From an uncultured Nitrospira sp. (lineage in GTDB: Bacteria > Nitrospirota > Nitrospiria > Nitrospirales > Nitrospiraceae), in contig CABVSA010000036.1 of NCBI GenBank assembly GCA_902500805.1, forward strand, positions 1 to 35,909: a DNA stretch of 35,909 bases, written 5' to 3'. A program made the translations under genes and the position numbers. Of this stretch, positions 16,807 through 27,770 are shown in pieces. The notes under the pieces are model-generated. The model ran no database searches. It was not told where the DNA came from and was given only the letters and a program-made list of their open reading frames with translations. Numbering within the stretch: the first letter of the stretch is position 1; every line of letters begins with the position of its first letter.

Positions 16807-17652
16807 CTACGGCTTGATGTCAAAATGAATCGACAAGCCCGCATGCACAAAGATCGTCCTGATCGTGGACTCATATTGATTCAGAACTGGACCATCCGCA
16901 AACGGTAGGGACGCCCCGAACCGATCCGTGTTCAGGTCGTCGTGGAAGGCGTGGACATACTTCGCCTCCACAAACGCGGCCACATACTTGAACAGATGGG
17001 CCTTGATTCCTCCCACTCCCTGAAACGCGATAGACGTGTCCCGCTGATCGGTGAGGGGATTCGCAAACGTAGCTCCGCGGGCGCCACCTGCCCTCATCGC
17101 GAGCTGATGTGCTCCCACACCGATCCCGACGTAGGGATGCCACCGCCCGTTGGGATAGGCCTCGGAAATCGCCATCGGCCGTCGAATCAGGAAATTGCTA
17201 CCAACGTAGATGCCTTGGATTTCAGTTGTGGTGCCCTCAAACGCTCCGTCTGGAAGAGTTACCCCATTAAAATTTTCCCGACAGCAGGCCACGTCCGGAT
17301 ACCAAATAAAACCGGTGATCTCAACGCCGAGATCGAATCCCACCAACTTATTTCTGGTTGGAAACCAGACCCCTGCATTGCCACCGATCGATTGTTTGTT
17401 CTGATAGTCGACATCTCTGTCCACCCTCGGCGTACTCCCGTCCCTGAACGTCGCGTCCTGACTGAACGGAATGGCAATACCTGCCATAAACGATAGATAG
17501 GGCTCAATAGTACCAGACGACATGTTGGGGAGACCGGATGATAACGCGTAGGGATCAGCGACCCGTGCAGTGTATGGATCCTCGGCCCGAGCCGCCTGAG
17601 CCGCAACAACGGCACAGAGGAGGAAAATCATCGCCGAAATTCTGGTTTTCAT
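16807..17652 (-). CDS. Outer-membrane beta-barrel protein
   Basis: 281 residues. A clear signal peptide (MKTRISAMIFLLCAVVAAQA..) ends at ARA before EDPY. The mature protein has barrel-type strands: EPYLSFMAGIAIPF, KLVGFDLGVEITGFIW, WHPYVGIGVGAHQLAM and AAFVEAKYVHAFHDD, ending in FVHAGLSIHFDIKP. This matches the 8-strand outer-membrane barrel superfamily (OmpA/OmpW-like). The cysteine pair in DVACCRE would lie in an extracellular loop and is unusual. A strong ribosome site (GGGAGGG) precedes the ATG, and a perfect hairpin terminates the gene. The role is unknown. Confidence 0.82.
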   Translation of the reverse strand: MKTRISAMIFLLCAVVAAQAARAEDPYTARVADPYALSSGLPNMSSGTIEPYLSFMAGIAIPFSQDATFRDGSTPRVDRDVDYQNKQSIGGNAGVWFPTRNKLVGFDLGVEITGFIWYPDVACCRENFNGVTLPDGAFEGTTTEIQGIYVGSNFLIRRPMAISEAYPNGRWHPYVGIGVGAHQLAMRAGGARGATFANPLTDQRDTSIAFQGVGGIKAHLFKYVAAFVEAKYVHAFHDDLNTDRFGASLPFADGPVLNQYESTIRTIFVHAGLSIHFDIKP

Positions 17653-17655
17653 TCA

Positions 17656-18000
17656 TCACCCTCCCAAATAAAGAACATAGTCTCTTCGACGACTTCTGGT
17701 CGCAGAACCAGGACATTGTTCAGAATGGAACTGTCGCCCGTGCTCGCCTTTCCCTTTGTGTGTGCGAGCGTTTTCTAATGCATCGTGCGCCTTGAGAACC
17801 CCAGCGCACATCAGAGCTTGCACGGCTCCCATCGCTCGAAACGGCAAACGACGACACCCTGCAATGCTTGCAAATCCTTCGTCACTGGCCACGGACAGCA
17901 GGCCACTGGAATTCATTTTCGAGGTGGCTGAGTCATGACTCGATTCCACAAAGGAGCTGACGGATAGTGAGGTTAAAACAGCCGACCTCATAGCAACCAC
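17656..18000 (-). CDS. Doubtful small hypothetical protein
   Basis: A frame of 114 residues starts at a GTG (17998-18000) with AAGGAG eight bases upstream and ends at the ribosome site of the barrel gene, so coupling would be possible. The N-terminus (MRSAVLTSLSVSSFVESS) could be a poor signal peptide. The tail is basic and compositionally odd (ATRSRRRDYVLYLGG). I recognise no family. The close spacing and ribosome site argue for a gene, the composition against. Confidence 0.35.
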   Translation of the reverse strand: MVAMRSAVLTSLSVSSFVESSHDSATSKMNSSGLLSVASDEGFASIAGCRRLPFRAMGAVQALMCAGVLKAHDALENARTHKGKGEHGRQFHSEQCPGSATRSRRRDYVLYLGG

Positions 18001-18333
18001 GAGGGATGCTCCTTTCGTATACATTCGGCAGTCGGCGCCAACAGTACCAATCCCTCGTTCATTTTTTAAAATAGATAAAACTGATTAACACTATCGATAA
18101 AACCAATAACTAAAAATGCGGCCTAAGAAAAATACCGAAACGGTTCCATTCAAACCTTGCAGTAGGCACACCGCTTCCCCTTTTCTGCCCCTCTTACACG
18201 TTATGGCAGCAGCCCAAGGATGGTCTTTCCTGCTGGGCTTCAGGAGAGGAAGGATTTACAGGTAGGGAGAGCCAGGACGTACCATCAGGCGCCTGAAGAT
18301 GATGCCAACCGAGGGAACAGCCTGAGACGACAC
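18001..18333. other. Intergenic region with AT-rich block after sucD
   Basis: Bases 18061-18120 contain only 13 G or C of 60, far below the surroundings, and may be the promoter region of the leftward barrel gene; I could not fix a convincing -35/-10 pair. An imperfect hairpin (AGCCCA 18211-18216, TGGGCT 18234-18239) and the 12-base palindrome TCAGGCGCCTGA near 18286-18297 lie toward the end of sucD, but no canonical terminator with a T-run is seen for the rTCA operon. Confidence 0.45.
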
Positions 18334-19206
18334 CTACCGCCCCAGAGCCTTCTTGACTGCCTCCCCGATCTCTGCCGGATTCTTCACGACCTTGACGCCA
18401 GCCGCTTCTAGGGTTCTCATCTTTTCAGATGCCGTCCCCTTGCCGCCAGAGATAATCGCACCGGCATGGCCCATGCGACGGCCAGGAGGTGCCGTAATTC
18501 CGGCGATAAAGCTAACAACTGGTTTCTTCACGTTCTTCTTGATGAATTCAGCAGCTTTTTCTTCCGCGTCGCCGCCGATCTCGCCGATCATGACAATGGC
18601 CTGAGTCTCAGGATCTTTTTCAAACAGCGGCAGGACATCCACGAACCCTGTACCGTTCACAGGGTCACCACCAATTCCGACGCACGTGGTTTCTCCCAAA
18701 CCCAATGTTGAGAGCTGATGCACTGCTTCATAGGTCAACGTCCCGCTGCGCGACACTACGCCGACAACACCCTTTTTGTGAATGAAACCCGGCATAATTC
18801 CGATCTTGGCCTCGTCTACCGTAATCACCCCCGGGCAGTTCGGACCAATAAGTCTCACATCCCGACCGCGCAGAGCCCGTTTCACTTTCACCATGTCATT
18901 CACCGGGATCCCCTCCGTGATACAGATCACGAGTTTGATTCCCGCATCAGCTGCTTCCAAAATGGCATCGGCACAGAAGGGCGGAGGCACAAAGATGAGC
19001 GACGTATCGGCTTCGGTCTTTTTCACCGCATCCGCGACTGTATTGAATACGGGAATGCCTTCGACTTCCTGCCCGGCCTTGCCCGGCGTCACACCGGCGA
19101 CCACCTTCGTCCCGTAGGCCTTACATTGAGTCGCGTGGAACGAACCTTCCTTCCCCGTAATCCCCTGCACCACTACTCGTGTATTCTTATTGACGAGAAT
19201 GCTCAC
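18334..19206 (-). CDS. sucD: Succinyl-CoA synthetase, alpha subunit
   Basis: 290 residues from a GTG at 19204-19206 with GAGG five bases upstream. SucD carries the CoA site and the histidine phosphorylated during catalysis. The N-terminal CoA-binding fold starts [17 protein letters not shown], a second block is [22 protein letters not shown], and the active-site histidine lies in [13 protein letters not shown]. The length matches the family. With SucC it converts succinate, CoA and ATP to succinyl-CoA in the reductive direction of the cycle. It is the last gene of the rTCA block, 195 bases after sucC. Its first residues closely resemble those of AclA upstream, reflecting common ancestry. Confidence 0.96.
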   Translation of the reverse strand: MSILVNKNTRVVVQGITGKEGSFHATQCKAYGTKVVAGVTPGKAGQEVEGIPVFNTVADAVKKTEADTSLIFVPPPFCADAILEAADAGIKLVICITEGIPVNDMVKVKRALRGRDVRLIGPNCPGVITVDEAKIGIMPGFIHKKGVVGVVSRSGTLTYEAVHQLSTLGLGETTCVGIGGDPVNGTGFVDVLPLFEKDPETQAIVMIGEIGGDAEEKAAEFIKKNVKKPVVSFIAGITAPPGRRMGHAGAIISGGKGTASEKMRTLEAAGVKVVKNPAEIGEAVKKALGR

Positions 19207-19401
19207 GATATCCTCTTTTCTTACCTTCCTTTTTAAGAAAGTGTGCCGGGTCGGTCTTCATCCTGCACGCATCCACCGAGCACCAAACAGAACTTGTTCG
19301 ACCCGGAGCCAGTTAAGATTGATCTTGGCGACGAGATAAATCTCCTTCGCCTTGTGTGCGCAGTGGGCGAGCACGGCAGACTGGCCCGGCGCATCTTTCT
19401 C

Positions 19402-20580
19402 TTACGCTGCTTTTCCTGTCAGTTTCACAATTTTTTGGGCGGCTTCCCACAGATCGTTGGCGACATCGAGCTTCAACCCGGAATCTGCCAACAGCTTACG
19501 ACCTTCTTCGGCATTCGTCCCTTGCAATCGGACCACGAGAGGCACGTTGATCTTCACTTCCTTGGCTGCTTCGATGACACCGTGGGCAATACGTTCACAG
19601 CGCACGATGCCGCCAAAGATGTTGATGAAGATGCCTTTCACGTTCGGATCTTTCAGCAGAATCCGGAAGCCGGCGGCAACCGTCTCCTTCGTCGCGCCTC
19701 CGCCCACGTCCAAGAAGTTCGCCGGCTCGCTGCCGGCCAGCTTAATGACGTCCATCGTGGCCATTGCCAAACCAGCCCCGTTCACCATGCAACCGATGTT
19801 GCCGTCCAGTTTCACATAGTTGAGATTGTTTGTGGTCGCTTCGATTTCCAGCGGCTCTTCCTCGTTCAGATCACGCATCTTTTGTACATCTTCATGCTTA
19901 AAGAGGCCGTTGTCGTCGAACGAGACTTTGCCGTCCAGCGCCACAACGGTCTTTTCTTTCGTGATGATGAGGGGATTAATTTCGACCAGGGCACAGTTCT
20001 TCTCCATGAACAGGCGGTACAGATTCCCCAGCATTTTGATGAATGGATTCATCGCCGTCGGCTCGATATTCTGAAGCCCGAGCGCAAAGGCGATGTTCCG
20101 CCCGTTGTATCCCTGAAATCCCACAGCAGGATCAATCGGTTCCTTGATGATCTTTTCCGGGGTCTTGGCGGCTACTTCTTCGATTTCCATCCCGCCTTCC
20201 GTGCTGGCGATGAACGTGGGCCAGCCCGTATCGCGATCGACAAGAATGGACAGATAGAGTTCCTTGGCGATATTCGCCCCCTCCTCCATCAACAGACGGT
20301 GAACCTGACGTCCTTTGGGGCCTGTTTGATGCGTCACCAATGTCTTGCCGATGAGCTCTTTCGCGAACCCTGCCACCGCTGTCTTATCCTTGGTGATTTT
20401 TACTCCACCAGCCTTCCCTCGACCGCCGGCATGAATCTGTGCTTTGACGACGAACACGGGTGTATTCAGTTCGCTGGCCCATGCGGTCGCCGCATCAGGT
20501 GACGTGATTTCCTTGCCGCGCGGCACCGGCACACCAAACTGCGCAAACAGTTGCTTGGCTTGAAACTCGTGAACATTCAT
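19402..20580 (-). CDS. sucC: Succinyl-CoA synthetase, beta subunit
   Basis: 392 residues. The N-terminal ATP-grasp domain starts MNVHEFQAKQLFAQFGVPVP and has the nucleotide-binding KAQIHAGGRGKAGGV. The metal-binding region reads CALVEINPLIITKE. The C-terminal flavodoxin-like ligase domain has GNIGCMVNGAGLAMATMD, NFLDVGGGATKE and FINIFGGIVRCE. All are standard for SucC. Nucleotide preference (ATP or GTP) cannot be read safely. GAGG lies seven bases before the ATG. The gene follows frdA after 105 bases containing a word repeat, matching the order of reactions fumarate to succinate to succinyl-CoA. Confidence 0.96.
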   Translation of the reverse strand: MNVHEFQAKQLFAQFGVPVPRGKEITSPDAATAWASELNTPVFVVKAQIHAGGRGKAGGVKITKDKTAVAGFAKELIGKTLVTHQTGPKGRQVHRLLMEEGANIAKELYLSILVDRDTGWPTFIASTEGGMEIEEVAAKTPEKIIKEPIDPAVGFQGYNGRNIAFALGLQNIEPTAMNPFIKMLGNLYRLFMEKNCALVEINPLIITKEKTVVALDGKVSFDDNGLFKHEDVQKMRDLNEEEPLEIEATTNNLNYVKLDGNIGCMVNGAGLAMATMDVIKLAGSEPANFLDVGGGATKETVAAGFRILLKDPNVKGIFINIFGGIVRCERIAHGVIEAAKEVKINVPLVVRLQGTNAEEGRKLLADSGLKLDVANDLWEAAQKIVKLTGKAA

Positions 20581-20595
20581 TCTTAACCTCGAAGA

Positions 20596-20684
20596 GCTAG
20601 TAGCTGATGGCTAATGGCTTATGGCATGGACTGAGAGCGGATCGGCATTCTTGCCATTCGCTATCAGCCATAGGTCATAGGCTC
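20596..20684. repeat. Word-type inverted repeat between frdA and sucC
   Basis: Left arm 20596-20625 repeats variants of AGCTGATGGC / CTAATGGC / TTATGGC. Right arm 20652-20684 is an imperfect inverted copy (GCCATTCGCTATCAGCC). Confidence 0.7.
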
Positions 20685-20685
20685 C

Positions 20686-22266
20686 TTACACTTTCCTCGT
20701 ATACGCCGGCAGGATCATCGGCGAGATGACGCCACTGGCGTTCCCGTGCTTCTTGGCTTCCGCGCGGAACTGTTGCACATGCCTGAGGGACAGCGCGCCC
20801 TGTTTCATCGACTGAGCACGACCGGCAGCGGTCAAGCCGGAGCGTTTCCCGAACACCATGAGGTCCAATAAGGAATTCCCCATGAGACGGTTCCGCCCAT
20901 GCAGTCCGCCGGACGCCTCTCCTGCCACGAACAGATTCTTCACATTGGTTTCCGAGTTCGTATCGATCTTCACCCCGCCGTTCTGATAGTGCAGCGTCGG
21001 ATAGATCAAGACCGGATCCTTGCTGATATCGATCCCGAATCGCTCAAACTGCATCATCATCGCCGGGAAATGCTTCTCGACCGTTCCTGGTCCATGTTCG
21101 GCATCCAAGAGTGGGGTATCCAGCCAGACACCAACACGGCCTGACATCGTTCTGATCCCACGCCCTTCCTCACACTCGCGGATAATCGAAGAGGACACGA
21201 CGTCTCGCGTATCGAGCTCGTTGACAAACCGTTCACCCTTGGCATTGACGAGGTGCCCGCCTTCGGAGCGAATCCCCTCCGTGACCAATGCCCCGATCAA
21301 TTGTTCAGGATACACGGCGCCTGACGGGTGATATTGAAACGTATCGACATGCGCGAGTTTGGCACCCATGCGATAGGCCAAGCAGAGCCCATCACCGGTC
21401 GCCCCATAGTGATTGCTTGTCGGGAACCCCTGAATGTGCAATCGACCGATGCCACCGGTCGCGAGAATCACCGACTTGGCGGCGACGACCACATGTCGCT
21501 GATTATCGAGGTCTTTAAAAATCGCACCGGTGCAGACCCCTTGATTATCGCTGAGCAATTCAATAGCCGCAGCAAACTCAAGCAATTGAATCTTTTGATT
21601 GATGACCTCATCTTTGAGCACACGCATGATTTCGAGGCCGGTATAATCGGAACAAGTCAACAGGCGCGGTTTCGAACTTCCCCCACCTTTCTTGACATGC
21701 AGATTCCCGTCGGCCTGTCGATCGAACAGCACCCCCAACTCCAAGAGCCACTTCGCAATCGATGGCCCATCTTCGACCATGACTTTGAGCAGGGCATGGT
21801 CATTCTCCATATGCCCGCCCTTGAGCGTATCGAGAAAGTGCGTCACGGGAGAATCTTCCGGCGCCACGGAGATCTGCATGCCGCCCTGCGCCATCACACT
21901 GTTGGAATCGCCCAAGCGCAGCTTCGTGGCCAGAATGGTTTTTGCTCCCGCGCCATGGGCGTGCAAAGCCGCGGCACAACCCGCGCCTCCACCACCGATG
22001 ACCAAGACGTCGCAGGAGTATTGCGGCGTGAGATCGGCGTTATCCTGGATGGAACTGTCACCCTCAAGCAACGTCGCCAGCTCAACGACGGTCTTGTCAC
22101 CTTCGTTCGGACCAAACTTGATCGGTCGATAAGCACTGGCACGAAAGTCCGGATGGTACTTGTGAATCAGTTGGTCTCGGTCTGCCGGAGAAAACTTGGG
22201 GATGGTCTGCTGACGCCGGGCATCCCGAGTCTTGTGTACGATCTGTTGGAGCGCGTGAATATCCAT
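20686..22266 (-). CDS. frdA: Fumarate reductase/succinate dehydrogenase flavoprotein subunit
   Basis: 526 residues. An N-terminal extension of about 84 residues precedes the FAD-binding fold (CDVLVIGGGGAGCAAALHA, 85-103). The substrate region is conserved: FQYHPSGAVYPEQLIGALVTEG, then SEGGHLVNAKGERF, and later NLFVAGEASGGLHGRNRLMG. At the place of the FAD-linking histidine (SHTxAxxGG in SdhA/FrdA) this protein has SNSVMAQGG with Asn122, so FAD is probably bound non-covalently. The C-terminal domain is short compared with SdhA (about 590 residues overall). It reduces fumarate to succinate in the rTCA cycle with FrdB. No membrane anchor gene adjoins. The start has a pyrimidine-rich upstream and no Shine-Dalgarno. 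Confidence 0.92.
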   Translation of the reverse strand: MDIHALQQIVHKTRDARRQQTIPKFSPADRDQLIHKYHPDFRASAYRPIKFGPNEGDKTVVELATLLEGDSSIQDNADLTPQYSCDVLVIGGGGAGCAAALHAHGAGAKTILATKLRLGDSNSVMAQGGMQISVAPEDSPVTHFLDTLKGGHMENDHALLKVMVEDGPSIAKWLLELGVLFDRQADGNLHVKKGGGSSKPRLLTCSDYTGLEIMRVLKDEVINQKIQLLEFAAAIELLSDNQGVCTGAIFKDLDNQRHVVVAAKSVILATGGIGRLHIQGFPTSNHYGATGDGLCLAYRMGAKLAHVDTFQYHPSGAVYPEQLIGALVTEGIRSEGGHLVNAKGERFVNELDTRDVVSSSIIRECEEGRGIRTMSGRVGVWLDTPLLDAEHGPGTVEKHFPAMMMQFERFGIDISKDPVLIYPTLHYQNGGVKIDTNSETNVKNLFVAGEASGGLHGRNRLMGNSLLDLMVFGKRSGLTAAGRAQSMKQGALSLRHVQQFRAEAKKHGNASGVISPMILPAYTRKV

Positions 22267-22278
22267 AGAAGAAGAAAA

Positions 22279-22390
22279 GTCAATGGTTAATGGTTGAGGG
22301 ATAATGGTTCATGGACGAGAGGTTCCTGCATCAAACCCTATGGTCTTGTTACTGTTCCAGCGACCATTAGCCATTGTCCATTAACCATGG
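22279..22390. repeat. Word-type inverted repeat between frdB and frdA
   Basis: Left arm (22279-22316) repeats CAATGGTTAATGGTT and ATAATGGTTCATGG. Right arm (22361-22390) reads CGACCATTAGCCATTGTCC and on to TTAACCATGG, the inverted counterpart. The right arm touches the frdB stop codon. Confidence 0.7.
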
Positions 22391-22391
22391 G

Positions 22392-23105
22392 TTATTTCAC
22401 TGTCGCACAGTGTGCGGCCAGTTCTTTCTCATTCATCTTCAGAATCTTGGCCCATTCATCCGTATAGATACCGTCCTGAATCTCTTTGATCCTGGTATCG
22501 AGCCCGACCGGTTTGTCGGTGAAATGTGCGCCTTGCGCACGGCTGACGTAGAGGGCGACAAGGTTGGGTGCAATGTCAGCAATACAGACCGGCGTGCACA
22601 TGCCGCACATGACACAATCCATGAACATCTCAGAGACGCTCTTAAAGTCACCGAAAACAGCCTTCCAGACCCCTTCCCGCACGTCAATTTTCTGCGGGCA
22701 GGCCTCCGTGCAGGCGTTACAATTCCGGCAGAGCGGCGCTTCCGGATAAAGATTGAACAGGTCTTGCTTAGGATCTTGGAGCGTCTGAATCTCGTAGGTG
22801 GCCTTGCGTGCCGGAAACGGCGGCATCATGGTAAACGACATCCCGTCTTGAACTGCCATCTGACAAGCCAAGCAGGTTCGAACCTTGGGATCGTCCTTCG
22901 TACGATAGTAAGTCGCACAGGCTCCGCAGAATCCACCGAGGCAGCCAACGCCGCGGACGACATCCATGCCCGCATACCACATCGCCTTCACAACCGTGAT
23001 TCCTTCCGGCACATCAACTTTCTTACCGGCGATCTCGATTGTGACCATCCGAGGTTTCATCACCTCGGGCTGATCGATCACATTTTCGTTTAATTCTTGA
23101 GCCAT
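22392..23105 (-). CDS. frdB: Fumarate reductase/succinate dehydrogenase iron-sulfur subunit
   Basis: 237 residues. A ferredoxin-like N-terminal domain carries the 2Fe-2S ligands C55, C60, C63 and C78. The C-terminal domain has CRNCNACTEACP (C126, C129, C132, C136) for a 4Fe-4S cluster and CVMCGMCTPVC (C164, C167, C170, C174). Classical SdhB/FrdB have C-x5-C-x3-C at the last site and bind a 3Fe-4S cluster; the extra C167 here would allow a second 4Fe-4S cluster, as reported for some archaeal and class E enzymes. It passes electrons to FrdA. The electron donor and membrane partner are not encoded nearby. The ATG has no clear ribosome site and lies beside a strong dyad. Confidence 0.9.
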   Translation of the reverse strand: MAQELNENVIDQPEVMKPRMVTIEIAGKKVDVPEGITVVKAMWYAGMDVVRGVGCLGGFCGACATYYRTKDDPKVRTCLACQMAVQDGMSFTMMPPFPARKATYEIQTLQDPKQDLFNLYPEAPLCRNCNACTEACPQKIDVREGVWKAVFGDFKSVSEMFMDCVMCGMCTPVCIADIAPNLVALYVSRAQGAHFTDKPVGLDTRIKEIQDGIYTDEWAKILKMNEKELAAHCATVK

Positions 23106-23115
23106 TTCACAACCC

Positions 23116-23184
23116 AGTAAGGGATGAAGGGTGAGGGGTAAGGAGAAATCCTCACCCCTAACTCCTTACCCCTCACTCCTCACT
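23116..23184. repeat. Word-type inverted repeat between icd and frdB
   Basis: GTGAGGGGTAAGGAG (23131-23145) pairs perfectly over 15 bp with CTCCTTACCCCTCAC (23162-23176). The loop itself contains CCTCACCCCT, which could compete for the left arm. The element begins ten bases from the frdB start codon. Confidence 0.8.
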
Positions 23185-23186
23185 GT

Positions 23187-25442
<2,256 letters not shown>

Positions 25443-27689
25443 TTAGTTCAACGCATTGAGCGCCGAACCCGCCTTGAACCACGCGATCTGCTGTGCCGTG
25501 ATGCTGTGGTTCGCCTGGATGGTGAGCGCGTTCCCATCCGCCTTGTGAATCGTTACCTGCACCGGCTTGCCAGGAGCCAGACTGTTCAGCCCCGTCACAC
25601 TGATGCGGTCCTGCTGCTCGATCTTCTCGTAGTCCTTCTGATCAGCGAAGGTCAACGCCAAGATCCCTTGTTTTTTCAAATTGGTCTCGTGAATGCGCGC
25701 GAAGCTCTTCGTGATGACCGCGCGCACGTTCAAGAAGCGAGGCGACATCGCCGCATGCTCCCGGCTGCTGCCCTCGCCATAGTTTTCGTCGCCGACCACG
25801 ATTGACCCGATGCCCTGTGCCTTGTAGGCACGGGCAATCTGCGCGATCGTCAGGTTCGACTCACCGGTCAATACGTTCGTGCCCTTGCCCGGCTCGGACG
25901 AAAACGCGCTGTTGGCGCCGAGGAACATGTTGTCACTGATCTTGTCCAAGTGGCCTCGGAATTTGAGCCAGGGACCGGCCGGTGAAATATGATCGGTCGT
26001 GGTCTTGCCCTTGGTCTTGATTAAGAGCGGCAGCTTGTCGAAATCTTTGCCGTCCCACTTCGGAAATGGCTGCAAGACTTGCAACCGTTCACTCGTCGGT
26101 GGAAGATCAACGGTGAGTCCCTCACCATTGTCAGCCGGTGCCACGTAACCCTCTTCACCCTTCGCAAACCCCTTGGCCGGCAACTCTTCACCAACAGGTG
26201 CTTGAAGCTTAAATTCTTTGCCGTCGGCTCCCTTCACCGCCTGATTGACTGGATCGAAGCCAAGATCGCCGGTGATCGCATAGGCCGTCACGACTTCCGG
26301 GCTTGCGAGGAACGAAAGGGTTTCGCTGATCCCATCGTTCCGTCCCGGGAAGTTCCGGTTGAAGGAGCTGACGATCGAGTCAGCCTTGCCCTTCACCCCG
26401 TCCGCACGCTTCCACTGGCCGATGCAGGGGCCACACGAGTTCGACAGCACGGTTCCGCCGAGCTTCTCGAAGGTCTCCAAGAACCCGTCACGCTTCATGG
26501 TGTGGTAGATGCGCTCTGATCCAGGAGAGATCAAGAACGAGGCCTTCGCCTTCAAACCAGCCTTCAACGCCTGCTGCGCCACGTGAGCCGAACGGCTGAT
26601 ATCTTCGTACGAGGAATTGGTACAGCTCCCGATCAAGGCTGCCTTCAGTTCAACGGGATAACCCTTTTCTTGCGCTTCGGCTTTCAGTTTGGAAATTGGT
26701 CTTGCAAGGTCCGGCGTATGCGGGCCAACCACATGGGGTTCCAACTTCGACAGATCGATTTCAACGATCTGATCATAATACTTCTCCGGAGCCTGCATCA
26801 CTTCTGGATCAGCCGTCAGCAAGGCCTTGTTCGCCTGGGCCAACTTCCCCAAATCTTCCCGATCCGTAATGGTCATATAATCGACCATCTTTTGATCAAA
26901 TGGGAAGACTGACGTGGTCGCACCCAGCTCAGCACCCATATTACAGATGGTGCCCTTGCCGGTCGCGCTGATCGTCTCGGCGCCAGGGCCGAAGTATTCG
27001 ACGATCTTGTTCGTCCCGCCCTTGACCGTCAGCAGGCCACAGAGATAGAGGATCACATCTTTTGCAGACGCCCACCCACTCAACTTTCCAGTGAGCTTCA
27101 CTCCGATCAATTTCGGATGGAGTACTTCCCACGGCAAACCGGCCATCACTTCGCCGGCATCCGCTCCGCCGACACCGATCGCTAATCCACCCAACCCACC
27201 GCCATTCGGCGTGTGTGAATCGGTGCCGATAATCAAGCAGCCGGGGAACGAGTAATTCTCCAGCACGACTTGGTGAATAATGCCAGCGCCAGGCTTCCAG
27301 AATCCGATGCCGTACTTTTTCGCCGCAGAAGCCAGGAAGTTATAGACTTCCCGGTTCTCGTCCAAGGCGCGAGTCAGGTCCTTCTCGGACCCCATTTCCG
27401 CACGAATCAGATGGTCGCAATGGATTGTGCTGGGAACCGCGGCCTTCTTCTTGTTGGCCTGCATGAATTGCAGCACGGCCATCTGGGCCGTGGCATCCTG
27501 CATCGCCACGCGATCGGGACGCAGCGCCAACATGGCCTTCCCACGCTCCCAGTTTTGGGTGTCGAAGTTGTCGGCGTGCGAAACGAGAATTTTATCCGCC
27601 AGCGTCAACGGTCGGCCGAATTTCTTTCTGGCCTTCTCGAAGACCGCCGGCATCTTGGCATAAAGATTTTTCGCGAGATCCATAGACAT
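25443..27689 (-). CDS. acn: Aconitate hydratase, mitochondrial-type
   Basis: 748 residues. It interconverts isocitrate and citrate through cis-aconitate using a 4Fe-4S cluster. The cluster cysteines lie in LIGSCTNSSYED and SNSCGPCIGQW. Other blocks are IHCDHLI near residue 95, IGTDSHTPNGGGLGGLAIGV, and the swivel domain with DHISPAGPWLKFRGHLDKIS and GDENYGEGSSREHAAMSPR. Length and motifs fit the mitochondrial-type group rather than the longer AcnA/IRP1 type. AAGGAG lies eight bases before the ATG. The gene follows aclA after 81 bases that hold a word repeat. Confidence 0.95.
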   Translation of the reverse strand: MSMDLAKNLYAKMPAVFEKARKKFGRPLTLADKILVSHADNFDTQNWERGKAMLALRPDRVAMQDATAQMAVLQFMQANKKKAAVPSTIHCDHLIRAEMGSEKDLTRALDENREVYNFLASAAKKYGIGFWKPGAGIIHQVVLENYSFPGCLIIGTDSHTPNGGGLGGLAIGVGGADAGEVMAGLPWEVLHPKLIGVKLTGKLSGWASAKDVILYLCGLLTVKGGTNKIVEYFGPGAETISATGKGTICNMGAELGATTSVFPFDQKMVDYMTITDREDLGKLAQANKALLTADPEVMQAPEKYYDQIVEIDLSKLEPHVVGPHTPDLARPISKLKAEAQEKGYPVELKAALIGSCTNSSYEDISRSAHVAQQALKAGLKAKASFLISPGSERIYHTMKRDGFLETFEKLGGTVLSNSCGPCIGQWKRADGVKGKADSIVSSFNRNFPGRNDGISETLSFLASPEVVTAYAITGDLGFDPVNQAVKGADGKEFKLQAPVGEELPAKGFAKGEEGYVAPADNGEGLTVDLPPTSERLQVLQPFPKWDGKDFDKLPLLIKTKGKTTTDHISPAGPWLKFRGHLDKISDNMFLGANSAFSSEPGKGTNVLTGESNLTIAQIARAYKAQGIGSIVVGDENYGEGSSREHAAMSPRFLNVRAVITKSFARIHETNLKKQGILALTFADQKDYEKIEQQDRISVTGLNSLAPGKPVQVTIHKADGNALTIQANHSITAQQIAWFKAGSALNALN

Positions 27690-27705
27690 GACATTTCTCC
27701 TTACA

Positions 27706-27770
27706 GGGCTGTCAGTAATCAGCTTTCAGCTCTCAGTAGCTGAAGGCTGACGGCTGTAAGCTAATAGCTT
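27706..27770. repeat. Word-type inverted repeat between aclA and acn
   Basis: TCAGCTTTCAGCT (27719-27731) pairs with AGCTGAAGGCTGA (27738-27750) at 12 of 13 positions, the other being a possible G-U pair, around a 6-base loop. Further GCTGTCAG / CTGACGGCTG and GTAAGCTAATAGCT words flank it. Confidence 0.75.

Noticed and set aside
19243..20502. 419-residue plus-strand frame opposite sucC
   Set aside because: It is antisense to a fully conserved SucC and its sequence has the histidine/arginine-rich look of a shadow frame.
18334..20580. SucCD acting as citryl-CoA synthetase
   Set aside because: The genes look like ordinary SucCD and a complete ATP-citrate lyase is present in the same operon, so a two-step citrate cleavage route is not needed.
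21328..22290. 320-residue plus-strand frame opposite frdA
   Set aside because: It is antisense to the conserved flavoprotein and has no recognisable domain or ribosome site.
22871..22890. GGTTCGAA sequence resembling a tRNA T-arm
   Set aside because: It lies inside the 2Fe-2S domain of frdB and no cloverleaf can be drawn around it.
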